Assembly: GCA_964571815.1 (NCBI GenBank)
Contig: CAZNDN010000006.1
Coordinates: forward strand, 1 to 64,000
From: CAZNDN01 sp964571815
GTDB lineage: Bacteria; Fibrobacterota; Chitinivibrionia; Chitinivibrionales; WJKA01
Direction: 5' to 3'
DNA length: 64,000 nt
Below are positions 25,703 through 35,700 of this stretch, piece by piece. A program made the position numbers and the translations under genes. Each line of letters begins with the position of its first letter. The first letter of the stretch is position 1. Under the pieces are notes generated by a model. It ran no database searches, was not told the origin of the DNA, and was given only the letters and a program-made list of their open reading frames with translations.

Positions 25703-26898
25703 GGAAAATCGCTGACCGGGACACGCACTCGGTGCTTTTCGTGAACTACTCGCGTTTCGGCGATGGAAGCACGGTATCATTGTGGAGAATCGCCGAGTGG
25801 GTCGCACATCGGGGTCTGCGCGCGGGAATAGCCGGCGCGCCCAACCATTGGCTCCGGGAACGCCTTGTCGGGAGCACCGTGGCCTTTCATCCCGCCGATA
25901 TCCCGATGCTTCGTAGATCCAGTTCTCCCGCCTACTATGCCATCTTCCTTCTTCGATTTCTGCGGGCAACATTGTCTATCTTCCGAATCATCCGGCGGGC
26001 GGAGTATCGGGTGATCCATGTGAATACGTCACCCAATCTCGCCGGAATTCTCGGTGCTCTGGCGGCCGGACGAAGTCCACTGTGGCATGTCCATGAATTG
26101 CGGATACAGTCACCGACGGCATTCAGACTGCTGCGGTTGTTTCCCCGTTTCCTTGCATCGGTAGTGATATGCCCCTCACGAGCGGTTGCCGCGCAATTCC
26201 CCTCGCGCAAGAAGCTGCTTCTGCCCAACGTCGTGCCGGACCGATGGTTGGACCGGCCCTGCGAAAATTTTCCAAATCTCCATGCTCGGCTGGGACTGGG
26301 CCGCGGCGGAACGATCATGCTGTGGGTTGGGGGAATTGCACCTCGGAAGGGGTTGGACCGTCTGCTGTCGGCCCTGGAATCGTGGCCGCAGGAGGAGTAC
26401 CCGGCGGGATTGGCAATCGTGTGCGATGTTGCCGACAGATACCGGCCTCTGTTTACTGAATTGAATAGAAGTTCCGAGTGCTGCCGGTGTCCCGTACGTT
26501 TTTTTGAAAAGGTGACAGAGGTGAGGCCCTGGTACTGCGCGGCCGATCTTCTGGTGCAGACGTCACTGATGCCCGAGGCCTTCGGTCTTACCGTACTGGA
26601 GGGAATGGCCGGTGGGGCGAGCGTCGTGTGTCCCGCTTCGGGCGGCATGGCGGAATTCGTCAGACACGGCATCTCCGCGCATGTGGTAGATCCCGGCGAC
26701 CCCGCCGCCCTGAGAGAGGCGTTGATGCTGGTGGCTGGGAACAGGGCCTACGCGGCTCGTCTCGCCGAGGGAGGAAAGCGCACCGCCCGGCAATTCACGG
26801 CAAGCGCCGTTCTGCCGCGACTCCTCGAAGTCTACAAACAGATCGAGAGTGCTGAAGGTCGTAAAGGAGCACGATCAGGGAAGAAACTTCGCGGGTAG
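25699..26898 (+). CDS. Glycosyltransferase family 4
   Basis: 399 residues. The GT4 donor site is clear: MLWVGGIAPRKGLDRLLSAL, then PEAFGLTVLEGMAGGASVVC with the Glu pair of the EX7E motif, and VVDPGDPAALREAL. The N-terminal acceptor domain includes VLFVNYSRFGDGSTVSLWRI. The GTG at 25699 overlaps the flippase stop (GTGA) and is preceded by a run of G that can serve as ribosome-binding site. It is the last gene of the 23250-26898 group and faces the FemAB-like gene across 131 bases. Confidence 0.88.
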   Translation: MRKIADRDTHSVLFVNYSRFGDGSTVSLWRIAEWVAHRGLRAGIAGAPNHWLRERLVGSTVAFHPADIPMLRRSSSPAYYAIFLLRFLRATLSIFRIIRRAEYRVIHVNTSPNLAGILGALAAGRSPLWHVHELRIQSPTAFRLLRLFPRFLASVVICPSRAVAAQFPSRKKLLLPNVVPDRWLDRPCENFPNLHARLGLGRGGTIMLWVGGIAPRKGLDRLLSALESWPQEEYPAGLAIVCDVADRYRPLFTELNRSSECCRCPVRFFEKVTEVRPWYCAADLLVQTSLMPEAFGLTVLEGMAGGASVVCPASGGMAEFVRHGISAHVVDPGDPAALREALMLVAGNRAYAARLAEGGKRTARQFTASAVLPRLLEVYKQIESAEGRKGARSGKKLRG

Positions 26899-27029
26899 CC
26901 CCGTGCCGTTTCGTGTGTGTCGTCCCAACGATATCAGGCACAGGGGAGCGATCGGGCGGCAGGGAGCGAAAGCTCCGGAATCCCTTGTGATGTATCCGGC
27001 GGACGGAGTGATGCTCGGGGAACTTCGGC

Positions 27030-27998
27030 CTAAAATACGCGTCGATAGTAGGACTTGCGGGCACAGCCGGTCGAACCCATCGATTCCTTGAATTGAATGA
27101 GAGACCAGGACGGTTCCATGGGATCGGTGCTGAACGTGTCGGCCGAAACACCGTAGTCGAGGTACCTGAAGCCCTGTTCCCTGCTCCAGCGGATCGAATG
27201 CTCTATCAGGTAGTTGACCGCGAAGAGGTTTCGGTACTCGTACAGGTGCATGGTGTAGAAATTGAGTATGCATCTCCTGTTCGCGCGGAACAACACCTCT
27301 CCTCCCACGGGCTCGTCGCCGTAGTACGCGAGAAACATGGTAATCATTCCCGGCAGCAGCCTGTCGATCCGTTTGAGTTCCGCGAGCGTGTGGGTGGGGC
27401 GTGCCGAAAACTTCTTCTTGTTCTTAAGCAGAATGGGATAAAATGTGTCGAAATCATTTTCTTGAACGATCCGAATGCCTTTGTTGATCGCCTTGTTGAT
27501 TTTGTGTCGTGTGTTTCGGGACAGGCTCTCTTTTCCCGAGATCCGGGAGAAGTCGATGATGGATGAGTACAGAGAACTCAGTGTGACAAAATGGTTGTAA
27601 TGAAGGCTGTAGTCAACCGCCTCGTTGAAAACATCGTGGTAAATCTGCATGGGGGGAGTGATGAATATTTCCTTGATCATTCGTGAGGCACAGTAGCGAA
27701 TCAGGGCCTTGACGATTTCATCGGCGGTCTCAATACCCAGAAAGGGGGGAACTACAAATCCCCCGAAACTTGATCCCATGGGGCTGCGCAGCGTATCGCC
27801 CCTCAGTCCCGCCGGCAGCACGGCCACCAGGGTATCGCCCCGAAAGAACAGCAAGTGGTGAAAGTTGAATTTCCCCTTGCGGTGATAGGCAAGGAAATCG
27901 AGCCGGTGAAAGACGGTGCCGTTTGAGGATGCCTCGACAAATGCGTTCCACTCATCGAAAAACTCTTCGGTGTAGGCAACGACACGTATACCGCTCAT
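27030..27998 (-). CDS. FemAB/GNAT-like acyltransferase
   Basis: 322 residues. The sequence has the double-GNAT look of the FemAB-like/Acetyltransf_6 group: VVAYTEEFFDEWNAFVEASS at the N-terminus, SRNTRHKINKAINKGIRIVQ in the middle, and the C-terminal FLAYYGDEPVGGEVLFRANR, NLFAVNYLIEHSIRWSREQG and FRYLDYGVS. Such enzymes in polysaccharide loci (XrtA/PEP-CTERM type) are thought to attach acyl or aminoacyl groups to sugars. Expressed from the minus strand, opposite the GT4 gene. Confidence 0.8.
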   Translation of the reverse strand: MSGIRVVAYTEEFFDEWNAFVEASSNGTVFHRLDFLAYHRKGKFNFHHLLFFRGDTLVAVLPAGLRGDTLRSPMGSSFGGFVVPPFLGIETADEIVKALIRYCASRMIKEIFITPPMQIYHDVFNEAVDYSLHYNHFVTLSSLYSSIIDFSRISGKESLSRNTRHKINKAINKGIRIVQENDFDTFYPILLKNKKKFSARPTHTLAELKRIDRLLPGMITMFLAYYGDEPVGGEVLFRANRRCILNFYTMHLYEYRNLFAVNYLIEHSIRWSREQGFRYLDYGVSADTFSTDPMEPSWSLIQFKESMGSTGCARKSYYRRVF

Positions 27999-28162
27999 TA
28001 TCCACTGTCCTCGATAGTCGAGACCTTTTCAGGTGTATTCGGTAAGACCCGCACGCGCCGCACCTCGGAACGGGCCCTGAGTACCCGGTCTGATCCCACC
28101 CCTCAAAATAGTTCATGTATTCGAATCGGGATTACCACGTCCCGACAGGCTTTCGATCGGCA

Positions 28163-29791
28163 CTATCGGGCATGACAAACTCGTGAATACCGCCCGCTGG
28201 TCCGGCAGGAATTCGACGGCTTCTCGATAATCCTGTAGACTCGCCACCACGCGTCATGGTACGAAAGGCACAGTTCGTACGACGTGCCGTACCGTCGTCG
28301 AACCCCTTGCAGCAGATTCTCAAGGTCTTTCTCTTTTCCCGGCCGGGTAACGAGCAAGGTAATGTTCAAGTCATTTACAAGAGAAACAAACAGCGAATCC
28401 TCCCTGACGATCGGAAAGGAAACGCTGTTACGGTTTGTGAGAAACCCGAATTCCTTGCCGTCTCCCAACCCGAAGTAGGCTTCATGCCCGCCAAGGTTCC
28501 GCCGAAGGAACGCAACCACGCCCGCCGTCTGCACCGGCCCGGGTCTTCTGTATACATGATGGCGGCGATAGTAGTAGCGATGGGGGTTCACAATCGGCAG
28601 GGTGGTTGCCGCAAGGAGGGCTACGGCCACCAGACGGCGTCTTCTGAAAGAGAAAAACCCGGTAAAGATGTCCAGAACGGTTTTGATCCCGAACATGTAG
28701 AGGAGCGGAAAAGCAAAAAGGACATAGCGTGGTCCCGACCAATCGCGGTGAGCGACCCAGAAGGCGAAGGGGAGGTGAGCGGCGGTAGTCAACAGCAGCA
28801 GCGGCATTCCGCGTGATCGGCGGTACCGGAAGGCCGAGGGGATCCAGAGCAGAAAGTAGGGAAGGATCAGCCCGTGTTCGAACTTGACGGAAAGGCGAAC
28901 GAAATCGAATGCGCCCGCAACCGGCCGCATCAGCACGTGTCCCGGACCGTATTTGCTCAGGTATGCACCCGGTGACGGCTGGAGTCGGTCAATGTAGTCG
29001 TAGACGAAGAATCCACCGCCCGAGGCAACATGGAGAGGGTTGCCGAAACAGACGGCGTTCCTGATCCACCAGGGCAAGGGAATCAACAGCAGTGGCGTCA
29101 CGAGCAGGAGGAGGAACACGGGGGGGATCTCGCCTTTTTTCAGCCGGTACAGCCCGAGCAGAACCGGGGCGGGCCATGTCACCATGATGTTCGGTCGGAC
29201 GTAGTACGCCAGGCCAAAGAGGACTCCGATGATGAGCCAGTAGCCTGGGCGCCGGAAATCAAGGGACACACCCGCGAGAAAAATCCCGTACATGGCCGCG
29301 GAGAACAGAGCTTCGGAGTATACGACTGAAGTCCATTCGATCTGCAGAAGGCTTATGGACGAGAACAACAGGGTGAGGAGGGCGGTGAGACGTCCAAAGG
29401 TTTTCAGTGCAAGGAGAAAAAGCAGGATGTGCGCAATGCACGATGTCAGCACAACGGTTGAGCGGGCCACCTGGGTGCCGATTCCAAAAACCTTGAAAGC
29501 AAGCGCAAGGAGCACCGCGAGTCCCGGAAAGCGATAGTCGTCGGGTCGGGGTAATTCGCGCGGTTCAAGGAACGGGTGTTCGTACCAGCGGGTTGTGAAT
29601 CCATTGCCGCGTGCCAACTCGGCCGCGACACTCATCCATGAGGGTTCGTCTCCTCCGGGGAGGGTATCAAAGACGGTACGGTCATACCGCAGCCACAGTC
29701 CCGGCAGCAGCAGGGCAATGAAGAGGACAAGCGTGCCGTATCTTTTCAGCGCGGTTTCGCGCGTCGTTTCGGGAAGGTTCATGAGCGACAT
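28163..29791 (-). CDS. GT39/ArnT-like membrane glycosyltransferase
   Basis: 542 residues with ~10-12 membrane helices and a soluble C-terminal ~110 residues. The periplasmic loop after the first helix has the acidic motif DTLPGGDEPSWMSVAAELAR, in the place of the catalytic Asp-Glu of PMT/ArnT-type enzymes that use polyprenyl-phosphate sugars. It probably adds a sugar to lipid A, LPS, glycan or protein on the periplasmic side. The 164 bases between it and the FemAB gene have no clear gene. Confidence 0.83.
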   Translation of the reverse strand: MSLMNLPETTRETALKRYGTLVLFIALLLPGLWLRYDRTVFDTLPGGDEPSWMSVAAELARGNGFTTRWYEHPFLEPRELPRPDDYRFPGLAVLLALAFKVFGIGTQVARSTVVLTSCIAHILLFLLALKTFGRLTALLTLLFSSISLLQIEWTSVVYSEALFSAAMYGIFLAGVSLDFRRPGYWLIIGVLFGLAYYVRPNIMVTWPAPVLLGLYRLKKGEIPPVFLLLLVTPLLLIPLPWWIRNAVCFGNPLHVASGGGFFVYDYIDRLQPSPGAYLSKYGPGHVLMRPVAGAFDFVRLSVKFEHGLILPYFLLWIPSAFRYRRSRGMPLLLLTTAAHLPFAFWVAHRDWSGPRYVLFAFPLLYMFGIKTVLDIFTGFFSFRRRRLVAVALLAATTLPIVNPHRYYYRRHHVYRRPGPVQTAGVVAFLRRNLGGHEAYFGLGDGKEFGFLTNRNSVSFPIVREDSLFVSLVNDLNITLLVTRPGKEKDLENLLQGVRRRYGTSYELCLSYHDAWWRVYRIIEKPSNSCRTSGRYSRVCHAR

Positions 29792-29864
29792 TGTCGCCTC
29801 CGCATGCGGGCCGGCGCCGGCCGCCCTACCGTGCGTTGTCGCTTCCCGCGACGCAATCCAGGGT

Positions 29865-30185
29865 TCAGCGCTTGCGTTTCGAAGCCTCGTAGTGAAGAAT
29901 CGGATCGCACTTGCCCGGGTACTTCTCCGTGACCTTTTCGGAGCACCCCGACGACGTCAATTTGTCGCATGTCCGGCACACGTTTTTGAACCACTCATCG
30001 GTGATCCCGTGAGGCTTGGGGTTTTTGCCGCCCCCGGCTCCCACTTTGTCCAGTTTGTTAATAATTCCCTTGGCCATCGAAGCCATTTGCTTGACCTGGT
30101 CCTGGGGAGCCTGGCGTGCAACTATTTGCAGGTAGACCTGAAGTGCTTCCTGGACAAGGAGCTTTTCCTCATGAGAAAGGGACAT
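29865..30185 (-). CDS. Small protein with a four-cysteine motif, unknown function
   Basis: 106 residues. The first ~55 are helical (EEKLLVQEALQVYLQIVARQ, QVKQMASMAKGIINKLDKVG). The C-terminal part holds CRTCDKLTSSGC and a further Cys 11 residues on (GKC), a CxxC-x7-C-x11-C arrangement that could bind zinc or an iron-sulfur cluster. ATG at 30185 was chosen because GGAGA precedes it; a longer open frame upstream overlaps the promoter region of the divergent phosphatase gene. No family recognised. Confidence 0.7.
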   Translation of the reverse strand: MSLSHEEKLLVQEALQVYLQIVARQAPQDQVKQMASMAKGIINKLDKVGAGGGKNPKPHGITDEWFKNVCRTCDKLTSSGCSEKVTEKYPGKCDPILHYEASKRKR

Positions 30186-30252
30186 GATGTTCTCCGGAAT
30201 GATTGTTTCAGTGTTGTCTTTTCGTGCAAAGCGCGGACACGGCTTTCCACGG

Positions 30253-30270
30253 ACAAAAAATATATTTTGT
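30253..30270 (+). promoter_or_regulatory. Palindrome ACAAAA-N6-TTTTGT overlapping a possible -10
   Basis: Inverted repeat with 6-bp arms around TATATT (30261-30266), between divergent genes 29865-30185 and 30325-30792. It resembles the element at 6513-6529: both read ACAAA, then TATAT/TTTGTGAA. Operator or promoter role is unproven. Confidence 0.3.
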
Positions 30271-30324
30271 GAATTCCTCTTCTCTGTTCCCGAAAAGGCA
30301 AATAGTTGCTCTCTGGAGGTGGTG

Positions 30325-30792
30325 GTGTACCATCTTGTGTTTGTCTGCACCGGTAATCTCTGTCGCAGTCCCATGGCGGAAGCGGTTCTCCGTCGCCGGT
30401 GGATGCAGATGGGGAGGAACGATCTGCACGTATCGTCTTCGGGAATTCACGCGAAGAAGGGCCAGGCTCCACCGGAGATGGTGACCGAGGTGTGTCGAGA
30501 TGAGGGGCTGGACCTGTCGGCACACCTGTCGCGACCGCTTGATCCCAGGGAGCTTCAAGGTGCCGATCTGGTTTTGACCATGGAGCCGGCCCAGGAACAC
30601 TTTCTCAAGATCTTCTTTCCGCGTATTGCCGATCGGGTCGGTCTTCTTGCCGCATGGGGAACCGAAAGGGAAAAACGGCAGTCCATACCAGATCCCATGG
30701 GAGGCAAACGGAAAGCTTTCCAGAAGACCTGCGACAGGATAACTTTCCACATCGAACGGATTCTGCCCTTCCTGCTCGACCGCTTTTCCTGA
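30325..30792 (+). CDS. Low-molecular-weight protein tyrosine (or arginine) phosphatase
   Basis: 155 residues. The P-loop CTGNLCRS (C8 to R14, CX5R) sits at the N-terminus and the general-acid loop is IPDPMG. The fold covers Wzb/Etp-type phosphatases that reset tyrosine autokinases of capsule export, and YwlE-type arginine phosphatases. Among three in-frame GTG codons I chose 30325, five bases after GGAGG, because the usual N-terminus (HLVFVCTGN) follows. Proximity to glycan genes favours a Wzb-like role, but no BY-kinase is in the window. Confidence 0.88.
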   Translation: MYHLVFVCTGNLCRSPMAEAVLRRRWMQMGRNDLHVSSSGIHAKKGQAPPEMVTEVCRDEGLDLSAHLSRPLDPRELQGADLVLTMEPAQEHFLKIFFPRIADRVGLLAAWGTEREKRQSIPDPMGGKRKAFQKTCDRITFHIERILPFLLDRFS

Positions 30793-30841
30793 ATTGGCTT
30801 TTCCAACCTCCGGCTGCCTGGTTGAGGAGCATTCGTCCGTG

Positions 30842-31552
30842 TCAGGTCAGCCGCCATCCTCCATCGACAAACATTGTCTGCCCCGTAGCGTACGTATCCT
30901 CGACCAGGTGAGCAAAGGCTCTGCGAAGCGAATCCACGCGCCCGACTTCTTTGAGCGGTACCTGTGCACGAAGCCGTTTGAAACCTTTCTCCCCGCTCTC
31001 CGAAGACGGGAGCATGGCACCGGGCGCGACCGCGTTGACCCTTATGGCGGGACCGTAGCATACGGCCAGCAGTTCGGTAAGTTCTCCGAGAAGACGCTTT
31101 GAGAGGCGGTAGTTCTGGAAGGGTCTATCGCGCTCTTCCGCCTTGGCATCGGTGATGTTCACGATCCAGCCTTGCCCGACGTGTTTCCTGAATGCATCGC
31201 AGAGCCGAAGGGGGATCAGGGTATTGGTTCGCAAGAGGCGTTGAGCATTCTCCAGGTCGAGCAAATCGCCTTTCATGAAGATGGATGCGTTGTTGACCAG
31301 ACCGCATAATTTCGGAGCTTTCCGTAGCGCCTGCAACAGCACCTCTTCTTCCCGGCCGTCCAGATCGGCCTTCACAAAGGCCGCCCGGTCGCGAAAAGAT
31401 TTGTTCCGGCTGAGCCACCGAACCGCCTCCTCACGGTGGGACCGGTAATGCAGCACCACGTCGAATCCCTGGTCGAGGGACTCTTGTGCCAGGTAGAAAC
31501 CCAGCCGTTTGGCCCCCGATGTAATGAGAACAGCCTTGTTGTGCAATTGCAT
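30842..31552 (-). CDS. Short-chain dehydrogenase, pteridine-reductase (FolM/PTR1)-like
   Basis: 236 residues. N-terminal ITSGAKRLG replaces the usual TGxxxGxG and resembles the pteridine reductase form; NNAS follows at the expected distance. The catalytic triad reads Asp in NITDAKAEERD, then YRLSK (Tyr-x3-Lys); the Asp in place of Ser is typical of PTR1/FolM enzymes that reduce dihydrobiopterin or dihydromonapterin. The C-terminus FVDGGWRL is also SDR-typical. ATG at 31552 has GAAAGGCGG upstream; a much longer open frame is not protein-like. Confidence 0.82.
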   Translation of the reverse strand: MQLHNKAVLITSGAKRLGFYLAQESLDQGFDVVLHYRSHREEAVRWLSRNKSFRDRAAFVKADLDGREEEVLLQALRKAPKLCGLVNNASIFMKGDLLDLENAQRLLRTNTLIPLRLCDAFRKHVGQGWIVNITDAKAEERDRPFQNYRLSKRLLGELTELLAVCYGPAIRVNAVAPGAMLPSSESGEKGFKRLRAQVPLKEVGRVDSLRRAFAHLVEDTYATGQTMFVDGGWRLT

Positions 31553-31755
31553 CCGATACCGCCTTTCGCGATTCAGGGGTGCCTTGATCCTGCCCGCGTT
31601 CCGAGATCGTGATGTCGTGTCGCTACAAAATATCTCGTGTCGGATGGGCGGCAACAGCGACGCTTTCGATCGACGCCGTTGCCCTCTACCCCACCCGCGA
31701 ACCATTTTTTGTCGTATTTGCCGGGTACTTAACCTGTTGATTCTATTGATCTGCT

Positions 31756-31783
31756 CTGCTGAGTTCAGTCGAAGCATGAGCCC
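31756..31783 (-). repeat. Dispersed repeat, copy 1
   Basis: On the minus strand GGGCTCATGCTTCGAC is followed by a variable TGAA and CTCAGCAG. The same 16-mer and flank occur at 51361-51388 on the plus strand. It lies in the intergenic space between the SDR and amidase genes and resembles short palindromic intergenic repeats of many genomes (TTCGACAGGCTCAG type). Confidence 0.6.
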
Positions 31784-31803
31784 TTCGACCTTGCTCGGGA
31801 CCG

Positions 31804-32490
31804 GTGCAGGGGGAGCGGTCATTTCTGGTCAACCTTGCGGATGGAACGGGGGGCCGGGTGCGTATTATCGAGTGTTTGCTTGATTGCCGTAACGGGACGG
31901 AAGCGGGGACGACTCGGATAGGGAAGGTCGTTGCCGGCCGGGGAAAGAGGCATCTGTGGAGTCCGCGACCGACGAGCAGGATTGATACGGTGGTAATTCA
32001 TTACTGCAGTGCGGTTCGTGTGGACAGGGCTCGTCGATTCAGCGTGCCGCGTATCGTGCTTCTGCTGGCTGAGTTGGGAGTCAGCGCTCACTACCTGATC
32101 AGCCGGCACGGCGGACTCTTCAGGCTTGTCCCGGAACAACACAGCGCCTGGCATTGCGGTCCCAGCGTGATGCCGTCGCCCGACTTACGGAATCGAGTGA
32201 ACGATTTCAGCATCGGAATCGAGCTGGTTGCCACCGACGAGTCCGGATTTACGGAAAGCCAGTATCGCTCGCTCGGCAATTTGTGCACGGATATTGCGAT
32301 CCGTCGGGGCCCCCGACTGCGTTTCCTGGGTCATGAGCACGTTGCGGGAGCGGAAGCGGTCGGAAGGGGCTTGCGGAACGATGCGAAATCGGATCCGGGG
32401 CCTTTGTTCGATTGGAAGCGCCTCGCCGCGAATGTGCGGGGCCTGCTTTCCGGAAAGGCTTCCGGCGTACCGATGTTCCCTGAAGGTTGA
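31804..32490 (+). CDS. N-acetylmuramoyl-L-alanine amidase (Amidase_2/AmpD type)
   Basis: 228 residues from GTG 31804; the first ~45 look unstructured and the true start may be later. The amidase core starts at RIDTVVIHYCSAV. Likely zinc ligands are H66 (VIHY), H177 (FLGHEHVAG) and D197 (KSDPG), with E140 in GIELVATD as the base region. AmpD-type enzymes cut the lactyl-amide bond in muropeptides. No signal peptide is evident, which favours cytoplasmic peptidoglycan recycling, as for AmpD. Confidence 0.83.
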   Translation: MQGERSFLVNLADGTGGRVRIIECLLDCRNGTEAGTTRIGKVVAGRGKRHLWSPRPTSRIDTVVIHYCSAVRVDRARRFSVPRIVLLLAELGVSAHYLISRHGGLFRLVPEQHSAWHCGPSVMPSPDLRNRVNDFSIGIELVATDESGFTESQYRSLGNLCTDIAIRRGPRLRFLGHEHVAGAEAVGRGLRNDAKSDPGPLFDWKRLAANVRGLLSGKASGVPMFPEG

Positions 32491-32773
32491 AACCGTATGC
32501 CCCAACAAAGCATTTTATTAGACGCTATGATATACTTTGTGGTTCGGAGATCGGCATCTGCAACTCACGAACCGAGGGCCCCGGCGGGTATGATGGGGGT
32601 TCTGCGAGTCGAAAGTCGGTTTGTAACCGGGTCACATGCCGGGCGGACGCCGGATGATAACGGGGTTCGCCGGGATGGGCGCAACGGGTTGTATCACGAA
32701 GATTCATAGGGCTACGCCGAGTGGGTCACGGGGGCGGATCATTTTCTTACCGAGCAGCGAAGGAGGTGGCGCG

Positions 32774-35700
32774 ATGCGTGTCAAGTATCTGAGTGTCTTC
32801 CTGTGTTTGTTGCTGAGCCTTGCATCAGCGCTGAAAGCCGATGAAACAATGGACAAGCTGATGAAGGCCGGCAAATACAAGGAGGCGATTGAGCATGCCG
32901 ACAACAACCTTCCTCCTGCACAACGGTCATCCGCCGTATGGGTTCAGGTTGCGCGGGCAAACGAGAAACTGGGGCTGACCGAAAAGGCACTTGCCTGCTT
33001 TCTGGTATCCACCCGCAGCAATCCCGACGACTACGCCTCACATCTTGGAGCAGCCAGGATTTACAACAAGCTCGGTCAGCACGATCGCGCATTGTCAATG
33101 GCCAGGAAGGCCCTTGACTTGAAGTTTACCGGTAAGGCGGCATGGGAGTATGCCGATGCCTGCATCAAGCTGGACCGCTCGACCGAGGCCAGGAAGGCAT
33201 TGGAGAAAGTGATTGAGACCGATCCCGGCAATGTCACGGCAAATCGTGAGCTGGGCAACATCTACTACGACGACAGGCAGTATCGGCAGGCGGTTCCGTT
33301 GCTGAAGAAATCGTATGAAACCAGGAAAGATCCGGAGGTGGCCTACAAGCTCGGGAAGGCCATGCTGGAATCGGGAGACCTTGAAGGCGCCCGCGAGTTC
33401 TTGAAGAAGGCATTGAAAGCCAGGCCCGGCATGCGTCAGGCGCAACTGGATCTGGCACGAACGAGCTTCGCAATGGGGGATCATGCTGCTGCTGTCGAGC
33501 AATATGGAAAGGCTCTTCCCCGGGCCAGGGCCGAGGCCGGCGACTACTTCAACCTTGCCGTGGCCGGAGAGAAGACCGGGGACACCAAGGGGGCGATGAA
33601 TGCTTATGAACAGGCAATCAAGGAGTTCGGAGCATCTCGCTCGACCGATGCGCTTACGGCGCGGATGAAGGTTGGACGGGCCGAGTTGAAGAACAATGAA
33701 TATCAGTCGGCACTCGGCCATTTCAAATTCATCAAAATAGCCGACAAGGACAACACGATCGCTCCCGACATACATTTCCTGCTTGCGGAAGCGCACGAGG
33801 GGCTGAAGCAGTATGACGAGGCGATTGCGAGCCTGGAAGAGGCTATCAAGAAGGATGCCAGGAATATCGAGGCGTACGCCCGCCTTGCAGACATGTACAA
33901 AAAGAACGATATGGAACAAAAGGCGAAAGCCACGTATGAGAAGATGATCAGTTTGAGTCCCGACGATCCGGAAGTGTACCTCATTCTCGGACAGTACAAT
34001 CTCAAGGAAGAGAACTATTCGCAGGCAAAAGACCTCTTTCAGAAAAGCAATACGCTTCATCGAACACCTCAGGCCCTCGAGGGTATTGCGGAGGCCGCCG
34101 CGGGACTGCAGAAATGGGACGTGGCACTGGATGCGGCCGAGTCGGCAATCAAGCTTGATCCGGACAGGGCCGATGCCCGGAAGGTTCTTGCCGAAGCATA
34201 CATGGAAGCGCGGAATTACGAGTCCGCCGTTGACCATTTGGAGTTTCTGGTCAATAAGAAACCCTCGGACCTCCAGCAGTGGAAAAACCTCGCTCTTTGC
34301 TACGACAAGACCGGCCAGACCGAGAAACGGGCAAAGGCCGACGCGAGAATCATCGCGCTGGATAAGAAGGCTGTCGATGCCCGGATGCGGCAGGGCGAAT
34401 ACCTGTTGAAAAAGAAAGACCTCGACGGTGCTTATTCCGTCTTTCGCGAGTTGTCGCTGCTGGAGCCCGACAATCCGGAAGTGTTCAAAAACCTGTATCG
34501 TGTCTGCAAGCGGACCGACAGAAACGAGGCTGCCCTGGGCTACGTGAAGAAATACCTTGAGCTTCGGCCTAAGGATGCGGTGGCCCAGAGAGACCTGGGA
34601 GATCTTCTGTACGGCAAGAAGGACATGGACGGAGCGCTGGCGGCATATCGTCGCGCCCTGGAGATCGATCCGCGCATTTCTGGTTTCTTCGAGCGATATG
34701 CCGAGATTGTAATCGCCAAAGGGGAGCACGATGAAGCCATTCGGGCGCTTAAGGGCAAGATCCGGGCCGGAGACGCCACCGTCGACGACTATTCCACACT
34801 GGGTATGATTTACCAGAAGAAGGATATGCATCGGCAGGCAATAGAGAACTACCAGAAAGCGCTGGAGTTGGATCCGCAACAGGCCGATGTGTTGGCTGCT
34901 CTCGGGGAAAGCCAGGCGGCATCGGGGCAGACCAACGAGGCAATCATTACGTACGAGCAGGTGCTGATGATGAACCCCGGGGCGACCAAGGAACATAAGG
35001 CGCTGGGGGATCTCTACATGAAAGCCGGTAAGACCGAGCAGGCCATGAAGGCGTATGGGAAGTACATGGAGAACGTGCCCCGGGACAACGAGGTGGCCAA
35101 AACCGTGGGTATGCATTACGTGCGGCGGAAGCAGTGGGCCGAGGCGGTCAAGAATCTCGAAAAGATCAGCGGGAAAGAAGCTCAGAATTTTGAGTTGCTC
35201 CTGACCATGGGAGAAGCCTATCTGAATCTGAAGGACTACGACAAGGTGATTCAGACGTATGAGGGGCTCAAGAGGCGCAATCCGAACCTGAAAAGCCTGA
35301 AGATGATTTACCGTTCGCTGGGAGATGCCTATGAGGCGAAGGGAAACAATACCAAAGCCGCCGATGCCTACGCCTCATACATCGGACTCCAGGGCGTGCG
35401 AGACGCGGACGCCGCGTACAAGGTAGCGTTGCTCCAGGAAAAGACGAACCCCGCCGCGGCAAAGCGCATCTACGAAAAGAATACGACAACCTACCCCGGC
35501 GATTATCGGAACTACCTGCGCCTGGGCCTGATGTATGCCGAGGACAAGGAAACGCTGGACAAGTCGGTGGCGATGTTCAATAGGATTACATCGATGGCGG
35601 ATTCAATTCCGCTCATCTGGCTCAAGCTTGCCGAAGTCTACGGGAAGCAGGGCAGGAAGGACCGGGAGCTTGAGGCTTATCGGGCCTATATCAAGGCCGA

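Noticed and set aside
33095..35116. 673-codon open frame antisense to giant TPR protein 1
   Set aside because: Mirror of a Lys/Glu/Ala-rich TPR gene; no ribosome-binding site, low-complexity Leu/His-rich product, and the plus strand is clearly coding.
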